Positions 20,941 through 34,500 of a stretch of 64,000 nucleotides of DNA are shown here, piece after piece. Position 1 is the first letter of the stretch; every line of letters begins with the position of its first letter. The DNA is from Cryptomeria japonica (taxonomy: Eukaryota; Streptophyta; Pinopsida; Cupressales; Cupressaceae). Where the stretch lies: NCBI RefSeq assembly GCF_030272615.1, contig NC_081414.1:915193648-915257647 (forward strand). The letters run 5' to 3'. The notes beneath the pieces are model-generated. The model did not search any database. It was not told the origin of the DNA and was given only the letters and a program-made list of their open reading frames with translations. Made by a program: the position numbers and the translations under genes.

Positions 20941-23900
20941 CACCTCATGTCCTTCAACCTTCTCTCTGAGGAAGTGATATTTGATTGCAATGTGTTTTGT
21001 TCTAGATAGCATGACCGGATTCTTTACTATGTTGATTGCACTCGAATTGTCACACCGTATGAGAATAGGTTCAGTGATGTGTACTTGTATATCTTTGAGA
21101 GTCTACTTCATCCAAAGCACCTAAGAGCAGCATGTAGCAGCAACAATGTACTCAGCTTCAATAGTAGATAAGGAGACTGAGTCTTTCTTCTTGCTATGCC
21201 AAGAGACCAACTGATCACCTACAAAGAAGGCACCTCCACTTGTGCTTTTTCTATCATCAATGCATCCTACCCAATCAGCATCAGTGTATGCTTCCAAGAT
21301 AAAATTTCCCTATTTAGGGTACCACAAACCATAGCTGAGAGTTATTTGTAGGTACCTACAAATTCTGCTAGCATCATTCATGTTTGACTACTTTGGTGCA
21401 GCTTGGAATCTGGCTACCATGCATACTGCCTAAACTATATCTGGTCTTGAAGTAGTTAGGTATAGTAGACTGCCTATCATGGATCTGTACAGAGTTTGAT
21501 CCACTACCACTCATTCATCATTCTTACTCAATTTACTACATGTCACCATGAGAGTACTTACTAGTTTGCAATCTTCCAATTGGAATTTCTTCAGCATCTC
21601 CTTTGCATACTTGACCTGTGAGATAAAGATTCCTTTATCATTCTGTAATATCCACAAGCCAAGGAAGTAAGTCAATTCACCAAGCATTGTTATCTCAAAT
21701 TCTAACTGCATCTGATCAGAAAACTCTTTGCAAAGAGTATCCTTGTTGCCTCCAAAGATGATGTCATCTACATACACAACCACAATAATCATGTGATTTC
21801 TTATCTTTCCTTATGTACAAATTATTGTCTGCACTTCCCTTTTTGAATCCTTTCTCCTTCAGATACTGATCTAATCTTGAGTACCATTCTCTAGGAGATT
21901 GCTTCAAACTGTATAGAGCCTTCTTTAACCGACACACAAATGTCTCACCATCATGTAGTAGAAATCATTTTGGTTTCTCCATGTATACTTCTTCTTCTAA
22001 ATTTTCATTTAGAAAAGCATATTTTACATTCATTTGGTATACTTTATAGCCCTTGTAGGAAGAGTAAGCTAGAAACATCCTAATTGATTCTAATCTAGCC
22101 ACCGGTGCAAATGTTTCTTCAAACTCAATCCCTTCTATTTGAGAGTATCCTTTGCACACTAGTCTAGATTTATGACTTACAATCTTACCTTCTTCATTCA
22201 TTTTTTTCTACTAGACCCACTTTGTACCAATGATATTCTTGTCTTTTGATTTAGGGAATAACTCCCAAGTCTTGTTCTTCTTCCATGGCATCCATCCATT
22301 CTTATCTCTTGCCAGCCTCAATGAAAGTTTTGGGTTCAACTTTAGTCATGAGGCAGAGGTTGACTTGTTCATCATTCTAGGCAAGTCTTCTTCTAGTCTG
22401 CACACCATCATTCTTATTCCCTACAATTTTCTCTTTCGAGTGATTCAACTATACATACTAGTTGGGAACCTTTTGGGATGCTACCTCTGGTGCAATTTCT
22501 ATCTAAACTTCATAATATTCATCACCAGAGTCATCATACCGGTTAGCCTGTGATTGAGAACCTCTGAGCATATCTTCATCAACCCTTACATGCACACTTT
22601 CAACAACTCTTCTTATTCTTTTATTGTAGCATTTGTAGGCTTAATTGTTAGATGAGTAACCAAGGAAAATCCCTTCATCACTCCTAGATTCAAAACTTCC
22701 CAAACCATCCATATCTTTTTTAATGAAGAACTTGCTTCCAAAAACTTTGAAATATTTGACTGATGGTTTTCGGTCATACCATAATTCATAAGGTTTTATT
22801 TTGTTGTTTGTTCTTAATTGAACCTGGTTCAAAGTATATGCAGAAGTATGAACAACTTCTTTCCAATAAGTATCAGGTAGACTGGCCTCATTCAACATGG
22901 TTTTGGCCATCTCTTTGACTGTCCTGTTCTTCCTTTCTACCACTCCATTTTGCTATGGTGTTCTAGGAGAAGAGTATTGCCTTATAATTCCATGTTTTTC
23001 ACAATAGTCTTCAAATTCATTTGATGTGAACTCTCCACCCCTGTCTGATCTTAGGCATTTTAATTTGTACCCACTGTCTTTTTCTACCATCTTCCGAAAG
23101 ATCTTGAATCTTTCAAATTCTTGTGATTTATCTTGTAGAAAGGTGACCCATGTCATCCTTGAGTAGTCATCAATGAAGAGCATGAAGTATCTTTCACCAG
23201 CAAGTGCTCTGTTCTAGTTGGATCACATAGATCTGTATGCACAATTTCAAGTGGCTTGGAGGTGTTGTGCTCCTTTGTCTTGAAAATCACTTTTGTTTGC
23301 TTACCTTTTACACATTCATCACACAATGTGTTTACCGTTTTGATGATGAGTGGAATATTCCTCACACACTCCTTTTTTCTTACTATGACTAAGTTATCAA
23401 AATTTATGTGGCCTAATATTTTGTGCCACAACCAACTTTCATCTACTTGTCCTAACATACATTGGGGCTCATAGTATTCCTTCAAATTATAAACATTTCC
23501 ATCAGTCCTCTTTCCTTTAGCCACAACTTTACCGGTACTGTTTTTCTCTATCTGGTAGTCGTTTGAGTCAAAAGTGAATTTGTAACATTTGTCACACATC
23601 TGATTGACACTTAACAGATTATGTTTGAGGCCTTCCACATAGTATGCATCATGTGCCTTCAATTTTCCATCAATGCTTAGTGTTCCTTTTCCCCTTTATT
23701 TTGATGGAAGAATTCTCCAAACCTTACCAATCCACTATTCCAATCTTCAAGTTTAGTGAATTTCCTTTTTTCACTAGTCATATGGTTTGAGTAGCCACTA
23801 TCTACCACCCATATATTTTTACTTTCAGCATGCAAGGCAGTCTACACTATGAGACTTGATTCTACCTTTTCCTTTTCTTTCTCAACTCAAACTGGTTTGA

Positions 23901-26035
23901 TTTCCTTCTTCTTGTCAGCTGCTATATTTAGCTCGGGTTCAATTACCAATTCATGATTTGGTTTTTCCTTCATTTTCTTGATCTTCTTGTTTTTGCATAA
24001 CTTTTCTATATGTCCAAATTCTTGATAGTTATACCATTTTATATTTTCATTAAAGGGAACATCCTTAAGATTTTTGTAGGGTATCGGTTTGTTCTTTCTA
24101 CAATCAAAACTCTTATGCCCAAATCCATTGCACTGATAGCAGACAATGTCCATATCCCGGAGTACATTAAATGAATTTCTACTTTCATAATTTATAGAAG
24201 GCTTATTGTTTAACCTACAGTTAGCTATTCTATGCCAAACTTATTACACTGGTAACAATAGCCATGAAAGTCTGATACATACTAGTTGGGTCATTTTGGT
24301 CCTAAATGAAACTGCCTCAATGGGTGTCTTCCATTCATGTAGTTGAATTTGGTGAATCCTTCTTAGTTAATCCCAACATTCCTTCTTGAGTCTGCATATT
24401 TATGCATGAAGAATGGCCTCCTGTTCATTTCTATGTACTAGTTTGGATGTTGAGTTCTAACAACATTTGCATATGTCTTTTTGCCAGTATCCTTTCCTAT
24501 AGTGAATGTCTTCTTTTCTTTACCTTCAATTGAAGAGGTGAACATTATCTCTTTGTCAGATTTATCTTTGTGGGTTGAACCTTGACCAACTTCAAAGCCT
24601 AAACCTCTAGTATCTTTGGATTGCTTTTGTTTGCTCAACATCTTATCCAAAGCCTTAGTGTTGCCTTCATACTTACTTCTTGTCTTTATTTCTTCCTTTC
24701 TTTCTTCAAGCTCCTTTCTAAGCTTTATTATTTCTACTTCCATCTCTTGATGCTCCTTTTCTTTCTTTGTCAGATCAAGGGTTGTAGCTTCACTGATCTT
24801 CTTAGTTTCTTCCAGCTACAATTTTAAGTCAGATATGATTTGATTGGATTCTTCCAGAGACTGCTTCAAGAGATCTTGTTCATCTATTACACACAACTTA
24901 ACCCTCTTGAGTTCCCTTCTTGTTTTACTTAATTCTTTAAGTGCACTAATAAGTTCACTTTCCAAATCCACTTCAACCTCAATATCTTCGTCTTCCTCAT
25001 CTTCATCAGTAGGTCCGTTGAGTGCCATGAAGAGACTTACTTTTCTATCATTCTCATGGTCATCATCTTCTGATGGATCTTCATCATCTGTTGTGTCATC
25101 CTCAATAGTATATATGTTGTTTTGGTTTTGGTAGCCTCTTCTTCCTTGCCAGTAGTCATTCCTATCTTTGTCTTTGCCAACAAGTCTTCTGAACTCTCTT
25201 GACTCATCTACTCTAGCTTCTTTGTGAGGACAACTTGCAGCGAAGTGTCCTACTTTCCCACAATTGAAGTGTTTAAGTGGTAGCTTTTCCTTGTACCGGT
25301 CTGATCCTCTTTTGAGATTCCTGACAAATTTTTCTACTTCAACATCAAAGTCTTTACTATATTCTTTATGAGTAATAGCTTATTTTCCCTTTCTGGTGAT
25401 GTTGAATGCTACCTCTTTCCTTGTAGAAGTCTCACTAGTTGTTCTCATCTCATAGGCTGTCAGGGAGCCAAATAGTTCATCCATTGTGAAAGTCTTCAGA
25501 TCCTTGGCTTCTTCTATGGCTGACACCTTAGTATCATATTTGGAAGTGATAGATCTAAGTATATCTTTTTGACAAGAATCTCATCTGCGATCTCTTCTCC
25601 AAGTCCTCTAATAGTATTCACAGTTTCATCAAATCTGTGAAGATAGTCTGCAATATTTTCATCTTTCATTTTGATGCTTTCAAGTTGACTTCTTAGTGTT
25701 TGCAATTTGGCTTCCTTGACCTTTGCATCTCCCTCAAACAACCTCTACAATTTTTCCCATGTCTTCTTTGCTGAAACACAGTGCATGACTTTGACAAATT
25801 AATTATCGAATAGTCCACTCAAGATGGCATGTTTTACCTTTGCATTATTCTCATACTCTCTTTTTGCATCCAGATCAGTGGGAGGAGCATTGGGAACAAC
25901 ATACCCATTCCTGACCACCATCCACACATAAAAACCAAAAGATGAAATATAGGTCTCCATTCTTCTACTCCAGAAGGCATAGTTGGATCCATCAAACATA
26001 GGGGCTTTAGAGGAAGCAGACTCACTTCTTGCCAT
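20941..26035 (-). pseudogene. Copia gag-pol of element F (degenerate)
   Basis: From the ATG at 26035 (MARSESASSKAPMFDGSNY) a UBN2-like Gag runs to about 25514. A knuckle with a lost Cys (HFNCGKVGH, about 25265) is next, then an acidic stretch and a long coiled coil (25028-24438). Further knuckles include CYQCNGFGHKSFDC (about 24141-24100) and a decayed WYNYQEFGH. Protease is poorly preserved. GAG-pre-integrase and integrase span 23662-22641 (IDDYSRMTW, SDRGGEFTS). RT spans 22201-21511 and RNase H 21490-20941. In RT the first catalytic Asp is replaced by Asn ([10 protein letters not shown], codon at 22030-22028), while YVDDIIFGG is intact. The RNase H end stops short of the usual tail. At least five frame changes and several stops are present. 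Confidence 0.92.
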
Positions 26036-26086
26036 TGTGCTCAAAGTTCAGAATCTACCCAAGTTTTAAAGATAACTAGGAACTTG

Positions 26087-26098
26087 GATCTGATACGA
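26087..26098 (-). other. Primer binding site remnant of element F
   Basis: The minus strand reads TCGTATCAGATC two bases after the LTR end. Compared with TGGTATCAGAGC it has two changes, one in the invariant TGG that pairs with the tRNA CCA end, so it is probably decayed. Confidence 0.75.
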
Positions 26099-26100
26099 AT

Positions 26101-27380
26101 TGTTGAACATAGAGTACCACTGAGAGGGAGGGGGGGTGAATCAGTGGTTCCTAACTTGAAATCTTTACCAATCCAATTCCATACAATCAACTTTTTACTT
26201 AACCACTAAACAGTCATATTGATAATGCAAAAGAGAAGAACAAGGAGATCATCAACACTCAAGAAATTCACAACACCAGATTTATGAGGAAAACCCAATA
26301 TGGGAAAAACCTCGGTGAGAAGAGTTGTTGGAGACTACTGCTCCAATCTAGCCTCATAAGTAAAACAAATATTTACAAATATTTTGGGCACCAACCCAAG
26401 GAGCACCAACCCCTGCACTTTTAGGGCACCAACCCAAGGAGCACCAACCCCTACACTTTTAGGGCACCAACCCAAGGAGCACCAACACCTCCACCAAGAT
26501 TCAACTTGGCAATGTATAATGAAATACTATTTGAATACAGTTAAGGCTTCTTGTTGCAAATGAAATTCTCCAACTCTTGAATCAAATTAATCTCTGCTAG
26601 TTTACAATCTTTTCTCCTCCACTAGAACTCACACTACTAGTTGTGAAATTGTTGTCTCTATTTCTCAACCTCTGTTATCTGTCTCTCCCTCTCACACACA
26701 GTCTTTCACTAGGATGCTTCCTTCTCTGCCACACCTAACCAATTAGGCTCAACTTCCAGACTATGATACTTCCGATAGAATCCTCTCACTGATTTTCTTT
26801 CTCACTCTCACTTCTCTCTTCTATCCAATCTTCATGGCATCAACAACATTTTATGTTCGTAGATCTCATTTCTTATCGGATGATTTCCTGCCAAAATGCA
26901 ATTTAAAGTTTTGATAGTTAGGGTTTCCTCACCATCTACGAGGCAAACCAAACCTAATCAGATCCTGCGCGATCTGATCACCTTGATGTCCATTTGTTCA
27001 TCTCCATCATTTCCACACCTTTTAAAACACATTTTCCAGAAAAGAGAACCATGATCCATTATTTTGATCTACATCTGTCAAACTACTATTAATACCTTTG
27101 TTGTTTCTTTCTCACCAACCATGACACACTTGCCACCTCAGCTCCACATGACATCACACCAATCAAGAAATGACCAACAAATATGGGTAAAACCCTTTGT
27201 AAGTAGAGTGTTCTTCTTCTATTAATTGGTATAGCATCCTGTACTGGTTGCACATCTTTACTTTTGGTGTTGTGAGACAACTTTTAACATTCCGCCTCTT
27301 CATCATGAGCAAGAAACCATCCTCCATTCTCAATCTCCACTGATTGACATCAATGACAACTTAGTGTCAAAATGTCAACA
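26101..27380 (-). repeat. 5' LTR of element F
   Basis: This 1,280-bp LTR is the counterpart of 19377-20778, with TG...CA ends. It contains three tandem copies of a 38-bp unit at 26386-26490 where the other LTR has one, and several deletions elsewhere, including about 60 bp near 27105-27175. Confidence 0.93.
26386..26490. repeat. 38-bp tandem repeat, nearly three copies
   Basis: Copies start at 26386, 26424 and 26462, each beginning GGGCACCAACCCAAGGAGCA; the last is partial. The matching place in the other LTR of F (about 19660-19700) has a single, diverged copy. Confidence 0.92.
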
Positions 27381-27435
27381 CCTTGGTCCTCTATGTGCAG
27401 AAGCTTAACCGCTTGAGGAAAAGATCTAGAGGAAA

Positions 27436-28780
27436 ATGATGAAGGACGATCCAAATTTTACTAAGGACAACTACACAATATGGAAAGACAGAATGAAGAT
27501 TTATATCAAAGGTATGGGTTCTTAGTTTTGGCAACATGTTACTAGTAAATATGTACCTCCTACTGGTCCTCTAACTCTAGATCAACTTAAGGAGCAGTAG
27601 GAAAACAATCAAGCACTAGAAGCCATTGTAAGTGCATTTTCTGATACTGAATACATTTATGTACATGGATTAGAAACTGTATTTGAAGTTTGGGAGAAAT
27701 TAGAACTAATCTATGGTGGTGATAAACATGTTCAAAAAGCTAAGGAAGAGAGTCTTAGAGGTAAATTTGATGATATGAGAATGGTAGAAGGTAAAAATAT
27801 AGCTTTGTATGGTCAAAGGATTAAAGAGGTTGTCGATGGTATTAAAAGTGTTGAAGGAAAGATTAAAGATGAAATTGTTGTAAGTAAGATGTTAAGAACT
27901 CTTTTACCTGCCTATGCTACAAGAGTTTCAACTATTCAAGAGTTAAGGTCAGTAAGTAGTGATAAAGTCACTATTGATTTACATATCGGTAAGTAGACTG
28001 TATTTTAATTAAATAGTTTTCATAACAATATTTCTAAGACATTTGAATCAGCTTTTAAAGCATCTGCAATTGGTACACCTGTGAGAAAAGGGAAATATGT
28101 ATGTCACAGTTATGATTGTAGATCTAGTTATGGTGGTAGAAGAGGATATAATGATGATGAAGACCATCTGATGGAGTTTGAAGCTCTTCTGGCTAAGAGA
28201 GTTCCAAGAGGCATACTAGTAAATATAAAGGTAAACTACCTCTTGAGTGTTTCCCTTGCAATAAGATTGGCCATATTGCTGCAAATCATCCTAACAATGA
28301 TAGTGAGGAGAAGTTTAGGAAAATGGAAGAAACAATGCTATGTTGCAGTTGATAAAGGTGTGATTGATGAGGAATCAAAAGATGATGACAATGAGGAGAT
28401 TGTCTTTGTTGTTATGAAGGAAGACCTAGCTAATGAAAAGGCCCTTGTATCTCAGTTTGATTCTAGCGATCAATCAATAATAGACACTGGTTGTTGACAT
28501 CACATGACCAGTGATAAGAACAAATTCATATCCCTTGAACAATTTGATGGCAGTGTGGTAAGATTTGGTAATAACTCACCCTACATGGTAAAAGGTAAAT
28601 GATCTATTTCACTAAATGGTAAGAGTAATGTTGATGATGTTTATTTGGTTGAAGGTTTAAAACATAACTTGCTGAGTGTTGGACAACTAAATGATAAAGG
28701 ATATCATCTCAAGTTTTAAAAAATAGATTGCATGATCATGGGATGCAATGGAGATTTGATTGCTACTGGTAAACAAACTA
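27436..28780 (+). pseudogene. G gag and protease segment
   Basis: The start is the ATG pair at 27436/27439 (MMKDDPNFTKDNYTIWKDRM), after the conserved leader CTTAACCGCTTGAGGAAAAG that is also seen in H. UBN2-type Gag continues with YGGDKHVQKAKEESLRGKF and an arginine/glycine-rich stretch near 28100-28150. The zinc knuckle CFPCNKIGHIAANH near 28250 is out of frame, and its last Cys is replaced by His. Protease reads DTGC then TGA then HHMTSDK at 28487-28510, so the active-site Ser is changed and a stop follows. Several stops and a frameshift pair are present. The segment ends at 28780 where H is inserted, within the run ATGKQT. Confidence 0.9.
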
Positions 28781-30384
28781 TGTTGGCATTATGTGAACCG
28801 GCATGAGCCTTATGTGAATTGGCATGAAGACATAATGATATTGTATGTTGTCATTGATGTTAATATGGGACATAGTGTGTACCGGCACATGTGATAAGTG
28901 AAGAGAGAGGAACCGACATATGTGTGAACTATATTATATGCCAAAGTGAAGCAACATATTTGTTCAAGGTGAACCAACATGTAGTTATGGGAACTGGCAT
29001 GAAGTTATGGGAACCAGAACATGGAAGTACTATATGACTACCAGTTGGTAGGTAGCTTCCACTTCAAGGTTTCTAGTTGGAGTACCTCAAGTTTGTGTGA
29101 CTCAATCAGTGATCTTTGTGTGATGAGTTAGCAGTATGATGAAGGACAGATAGTGTTGCCACGTAAGCTCTGTGTGCGTGAAGGATCTTGCATGAAGATG
29201 ACTATTCCTATCTACCTCAGGAATGTGTGAAGTCTGTCAAACAGTGATAACATGTGATGGGTTATCAGCTGCCATGAAAACGGTCGATAATGGATGATGG
29301 AGAATATCTTGAGATCAATTCAAGATTGTTGCATTTAATGTAGTATGATTCAATGGTCAGGATTGAACCATTTGAATTTCTTAACCTAACTGGTTTAGGG
29401 TTTAGGGTTTTTGCTATCGACCTATATGTTTCCTATAAGGTCGATATTGGGTTTCTATCTGAGGTTGTTGGCAAAAGTTGTGAGTGTGTATCCAAGGAAA
29501 GTGATACATGATTCTTGCCAGACCAAAGGAGAGAAGAGATACCTGCAAAGTGAATGTGCAGAAGGAAAAGAGGAGCCTAAATGGATCTGCATTAGCATTA
29601 AGTGTTGTTAATATATCATTGTAATACTTGTTGATCTCTAACCACTTCAACAGTTGTAAAATCCCCTAACAGGGTAGCCTTAACTTGCTTGATTCAAAAT
29701 CCCTTAAATCGAGTGGTCTTAACCTGCTTGTTTCAAATCCCTTAACCGGGTAACTCGAGGCTAATGAGTTCTAAGAAGCTAGAGAAGCTTAGGAGATGCT
29801 TTTAGCTATTGAGTTCTTAAAATCCTCTAATAAGGTGACCCTACCAGGTTTAACCCTTAACCGGGTGATCCTTAATAGGATCGGTTCCTACTAGAACCTA
29901 TTGTAATGTCCTTAACCGGATAAGGCTCCTAATAGAGTAGACTTCTAAAGAGTTCAAAAAGAAGCTTTTGGGTATTCATCCCTATTGTGGTTTTTCTCAG
30001 TTGGGTTTCCACGTGAAAAATATGTGTGTCATGTGTAATGCTTTTGTCTTGTGATGCTCTGTTTTATCTATTATGCACCTAAAGGTTCTATGTTTTATGC
30101 CTGTCTATAAAACATATTGAACTCACTGTTGTGAAGATTTGATGGTTAAGTTTACTAGTTTATGGATGAGAATATAATGATAATGTGGTATTGAGTGACC
30201 GGTTCATGACTGATTGAGCTATACTAGATGTTACCAGTTGCACTCTATTTTAGTGGTATCTTTGTTTATCAATCATTTAGAGTATTTGCTGTCAAACCAA
30301 TTTTGGACTATATTTGTGTTTGTACTGATTCACCCCCCCCTCTCAGTACCGATTTGGTACTAGTGGTTCATCATTGAGCTATCA
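28781..30384 (+). repeat. 5' LTR of element H
   Basis: This 1,604-bp LTR runs TGTTGGCATTATGTGAACCG to TTGAGCTATCA. It carries an extra ~20-bp duplicated unit near its start (CTTATGTGAATTGGCATGA). It also has an internal stretch at about 29400-29455 (with TTTAGGGTTTAGGG) that is absent from the 3' LTR. By eye over about 260 bases the two LTRs differ at roughly one site in twelve, mostly transitions. Confidence 0.93.
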
Positions 30385-30386
30385 AT

Positions 30387-30399
30387 TGGTATCAAAGCG
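30387..30399 (+). other. Primer binding site of element H
   Basis: TGGTATCAAAGCG lies two bases (AT) after the LTR end, a tRNA-Met-type primer site with an A for G change. Confidence 0.9.
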
Positions 30400-30456
30400 C
30401 TCTAGGTCCTCTGTGTTGTAAGCTTAACCGCTTGAGGAAAAGATCCTAGTCTAGTG

Positions 30457-33400
30457 ATGAAGAGGGAAGGTCCAAAGTTTAATAGGGAAAATTTTGGTAT
30501 ATGGAAAGATCGGATGAAGATATTCATCAAAAGCATGGGTGTTCAACATTGGAGTTAAGTTGAAAATCTATATGTTGTTCCTACTGGTACTCTCACCAAT
30601 GACCAAAAGAGAGAGATACAAGAAAATGGGCAAGTCATGGAAGCCCTCATCAGTAGTCTTTCTGACATTGAGTTTATTGATGTTCAGGACAAGGCAAATC
30701 CCAAAGAGGTATGGGATGCTCTTGAAAATATCTATGGTGGTGATGAGCATGTAAAATAGGCTAAGGAAGAGAGCCTGAGAGGAAAGTTTGAAGACATGCG
30801 GATGGTTGAAGGAGAGACCATTCAGCAGTATGTAATAAGAATCAAAATAGTTGTTGGAGAAATAAAGAGTGCAGGTGGCAAAATAGAAGATTCCACTATG
30901 GTAAGTAAAGTCCTGAGATCCCTATTGCTGGTCTATGCAATAAGGGTTGTTGCTATTTAGGAGCTGAGATCAATAGAGAAGTCTAAGGCGTTCTTGGAAT
31001 CCATCATAGCCAAGTTGATAGCCTATGAGCTAAATAGCTTTGATGGTAGTGTTCAAAAGTCAGAATCAGCTTTTAAAGCTTCTGTTATACCATCTAGAAA
31101 AGGAAAAGAGGCTAGCACTAGTGGGGAACCCAATCAGAATAGAGAAATGAAGGATGAAGAGTTTCTGATGGAATTTGAAGCTCTTCTTGTTAGGAGATTT
31201 TCAAAAGGGATAGGTAAATATAAAGGTAAGCTTCCTTTGAAATGTTTCTCCTGTAACTGAATAGGACATATTGTTATGAATTGTCCTATTAGTGACAACA
31301 AGGACAAACCAGAAAGTTTCAAGAAATTCAAAGGAGGAAACCGAAGAAATTGTTCTATGGCAGTTGATAAAGGTGTCACAGATAAGGAATCAGAAGATGA
31401 AGAGAATGAAGACATTGTGTTCATTGCTATAAAGGAAGATGTGGCAGACAAGAAGGGTCTTGTCTCCTGGTTTGATGATTCTAATGAGTGGATCATTGAC
31501 AGTGGCTGTTCTCACCATATGATTGGTGACCAGAGCAAGTTTCTATCCTTAAAGGAGTATGATGGTGGTGTGGTTCACTTTGGCAATGATGCACCATGCA
31601 TGGTCAAAGGCAGAGGGTCCATCTCCTTGAATGGAAAGAGTAGTGCTAACAATGTGTATTGGGTTGATGGTCTCAGACACAACCTTCTAAGTGTTGCCCA
31701 GTTAAATGACAGTGGCCTCACTCTACAATTCAAGAATGGAGTTTGCAGAATCAAAGGTGAAGATGGTAAATTGGTAGCCACTGGCATGCAGACTAAAGGT
31801 AACCTATTTCATCTAAAGGTGAATATAAGTACATGTCTTATGGCTAAGATTGATGATAGCTGGATATGGCATAGGAGATTCTGCCATGTGAACTTTGATA
31901 ACATTGTAAAGGCTAGTAAGATCAAGGCAGTTAGAGGGTTGTCGGTGCTGAGCAAACCAGATAATACCTTGTGTAGAGAATGTCAATTGGGGAAAATGTC
32001 TTCCTCAACCTTTAAAGGTAAATCTTTCACTATTGACAACTTGCTTGATCTTGTGCATATTGATTTATGTGGTCCTATGAAAACTAGAAGTGTGTAGGGT
32101 GATAGGTACTTCATTATTCTCACTAATGACTACTCAAGAATGATGTGCGTCACATTCTTGAAAGACAATTTTGAAGCTTTTGGTAAATTCAAAGCTTTTA
32201 GAGTATTAGTGGAGAAGGAAAGCGGTGAAAGGATCAAGTGTCTTAGAACTGATCAAGGAGGGGAATTCACTTCTAGTGAATTCAACAAGTACTATGAAGA
32301 ATTTGGCATCAAGAGATAGTTGTCTGCCCCCTGGACTCCACAGCAGAATGGCCTAGCAGAGAGGAATAACTGGACTATGGTTGAAGCAGCTAGAACTATG
32401 TTGATCCAAGGAAAGGTTGCTCACACCTTTTGGAGAGAAGCGGTGAGCACTGTAGTCTACCCTATGAACCGGGTACTCATCAAAAAGGGTAAGGACAAAA
32501 CTCCTTATGAGTATTGGACCGGTAAGACACCTATGGTTAACTACTTTAAGGTATTTGGTAGAAAATGTTACATCAAGAGGAGTGAACATCAGGGCAAATT
32601 TGAAGCTAAATGTGATGAAGGAATATTTCTAGGATATTCCACCAAGAGTAAAGCGTTCAAGTGCTACAACAATAAGACTCAGAGAATTATGGAAAGCATC
32701 AATGTAAGAGTTGATGAATCCTCTAAGAAGACTAAGGAAACTGGTAGTGAGCAAGTTGTAAATGAATCGGTTGCAACCTTCTAGGAACTGGTTGTCAGTC
32801 AACCGAGTACCAATAACAGTGTTCCTAAACAGGCGAATACTAATACTGATGAAGATGAGGATGAAGAAGAAAAGCAAGAAGAACCAATTAAGACCATTCC
32901 TCGGTATGTCAGGTTGAATCATGATCCCAAGTAGATCATAGGTGATAAGGATGCAAGAATCCTTACCAAAAGAAAGATCAGAGAAAACTCATGTATGATC
33001 TCTGAATTTGAGCCTAAGTCTTTCAAAGAGGCTCATAAAGATGAAGACTGGATCAAGGCAATGGAAGAAGAACTTGACTAGATAGAGAAAAATGGTACAT
33101 GGTCCTTGGTACCTAGACCAGAGCATAAAAATGTCATTGGCACCAAATGGGTGTTCAGAAATAAGTTGAATGAGGATGGCATAGTGATTAAGAATAAAGC
33201 TAGACTGGTATGCAAAGGATATGCTCAAGAAGAAGGTGAAGACTATGGGGAAACCTTTGCTCCTATAGCCAGATTGGAAGGAGTTCATATGCTTCTTGCA
33301 TATGCAACTTTTAAGAGATTGTTGAAGAGGAGGTGTATATTGAGCAACCAGATGGGTTTATCCTATCTGAAGATAGTGACATGGTATGTAGGCTACATAA

Positions 33401-34500
33401 AGCATTATATGGTCTAAAGCAAGCACCTAGGGCATGGTATCAGCACCTACATTCCCATCTTGTGAAGATTGGATTTGAGAGAACAAGTGAAGATAGCATT
33501 ATCTACTTGAAGTCTGAAGAAGATCAGATCCTGATCTGTGAAGTTTTTGTTGATGATATTATCTTTGGAGGCGATGACAAGATGAGTCATGAGTTTTCTG
33601 ATGAAATGAAGAAAGAGTTTGAGATGTCACTCATAGGGGAGATTAAGTTCTTCATAGGACTGCAGATCCAGCAGATGAATGATGGAATCTTCATCACTCA
33701 GTCCAAATATGTCAAAGAGGTGTTGAAGACTTTTGGCATGGAAGATAGAAAACCGGTTGGTACACCAATGGTGACTGGTTGCAAATTGACAAAGGAGGAT
33801 GATTCCGCACTGGTTGATGAGAAGGAATACCAGTCAATGATTGGTAAGTTGCATTATGTAGTGCATAGTAGACCGGATATTGCACATGCAGATGGCATCA
33901 CCGCAAGGTTCCAGAAGAGTCCAAGAGAATCTCACTTGAGTACAGTCAAGCGGATTCTTAGGTATCTAAAGGGAACAATTGACTATGGATTGTGGTACCC
34001 ATACAACAATAATTTCAATCTGAAAGTATTCACAGATGCTGATTGGGCTGGTAATGTGGATGACCAGAAGAGCACAACCGGTGGTGCATTCTTTCTCGGT
34101 GGTAGACTAGTCTCATGGATGAGTAAAAAGCAGAGTTGCATCTCTCAGTCTATAGTGGAAGCAGAGTATGTTGCAGCTTTCATGAACTACACTCAGACAA
34201 TATGGATGAAGCATGTACTGGAAGGCTTCAAGATCCCTGTATCTGAACTGGTAAGTATATTCTGTGATAACACAAGTGGTATCAATATATCAAAGAATCT
34301 GGTTTTACATTCTAGAACCAAGCATTTTGAGCTTAAGTATCATTTCTTGAGGGAAAAAAGTTCAGAATAAAGAGATTGCACTGGAGCATGTGTCCAGTAA
34401 GGAGCAGTTAGTAGACATATTCACCAAGCCTCTCCCAAAGACAACATTTGTGCATTTGAGAGGTGAATTAGGGGTATTGCCCCTTCAGGAGGTGAACTAA
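30457..34500 (+). pseudogene. Copia gag-pol of element H
   Basis: From the ATG at 30457 (MKREGPKFNRENFGIWKDRM) one frame holds Gag, knuckle (CFSCN-stop-IGHIVMNC, near 31250-31290), protease (DSGCSHHM from 31498), the GAG-pre-integrase region and integrase (32100-32700). It also holds the first part of RT, to about 33315. About nine in-frame stops occur, most of them TAG. A 46-base deletion near 33318 then removes the [10 protein letters not shown] motif with the first catalytic Asp and shifts the frame. FVDDIIFGG (near 33547) and RNase H (33900-34360) follow in the new frame. A one-base gain in an A-run near 34352 shifts it again before the LGVLPLQEVN end and stop at 34498-34500. Confidence 0.94.

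Larger units (their letters stand above)
19377..27380 (-). mobile_element. Full-length copia element F (minus) inside G
   Basis: F is 8,004 bp with LTRs at 19377-20778 and 26101-27380, a primer-site remnant, a purine tract and a gag-pol. The 5-bp duplication CCTTG is present on both sides (19372-19376 and 27381-27385). Its Gag with a long coiled coil and several zinc knuckles, followed by [11 protein letters not shown], resembles the Sirevirus style of copia elements; that lineage is a guess. Confidence 0.95.

Noticed and set aside
29395-29412. Interstitial telomere repeat
   Set aside because: Only two TTTAGGG units inside an H LTR; too short and part of the LTR sequence.
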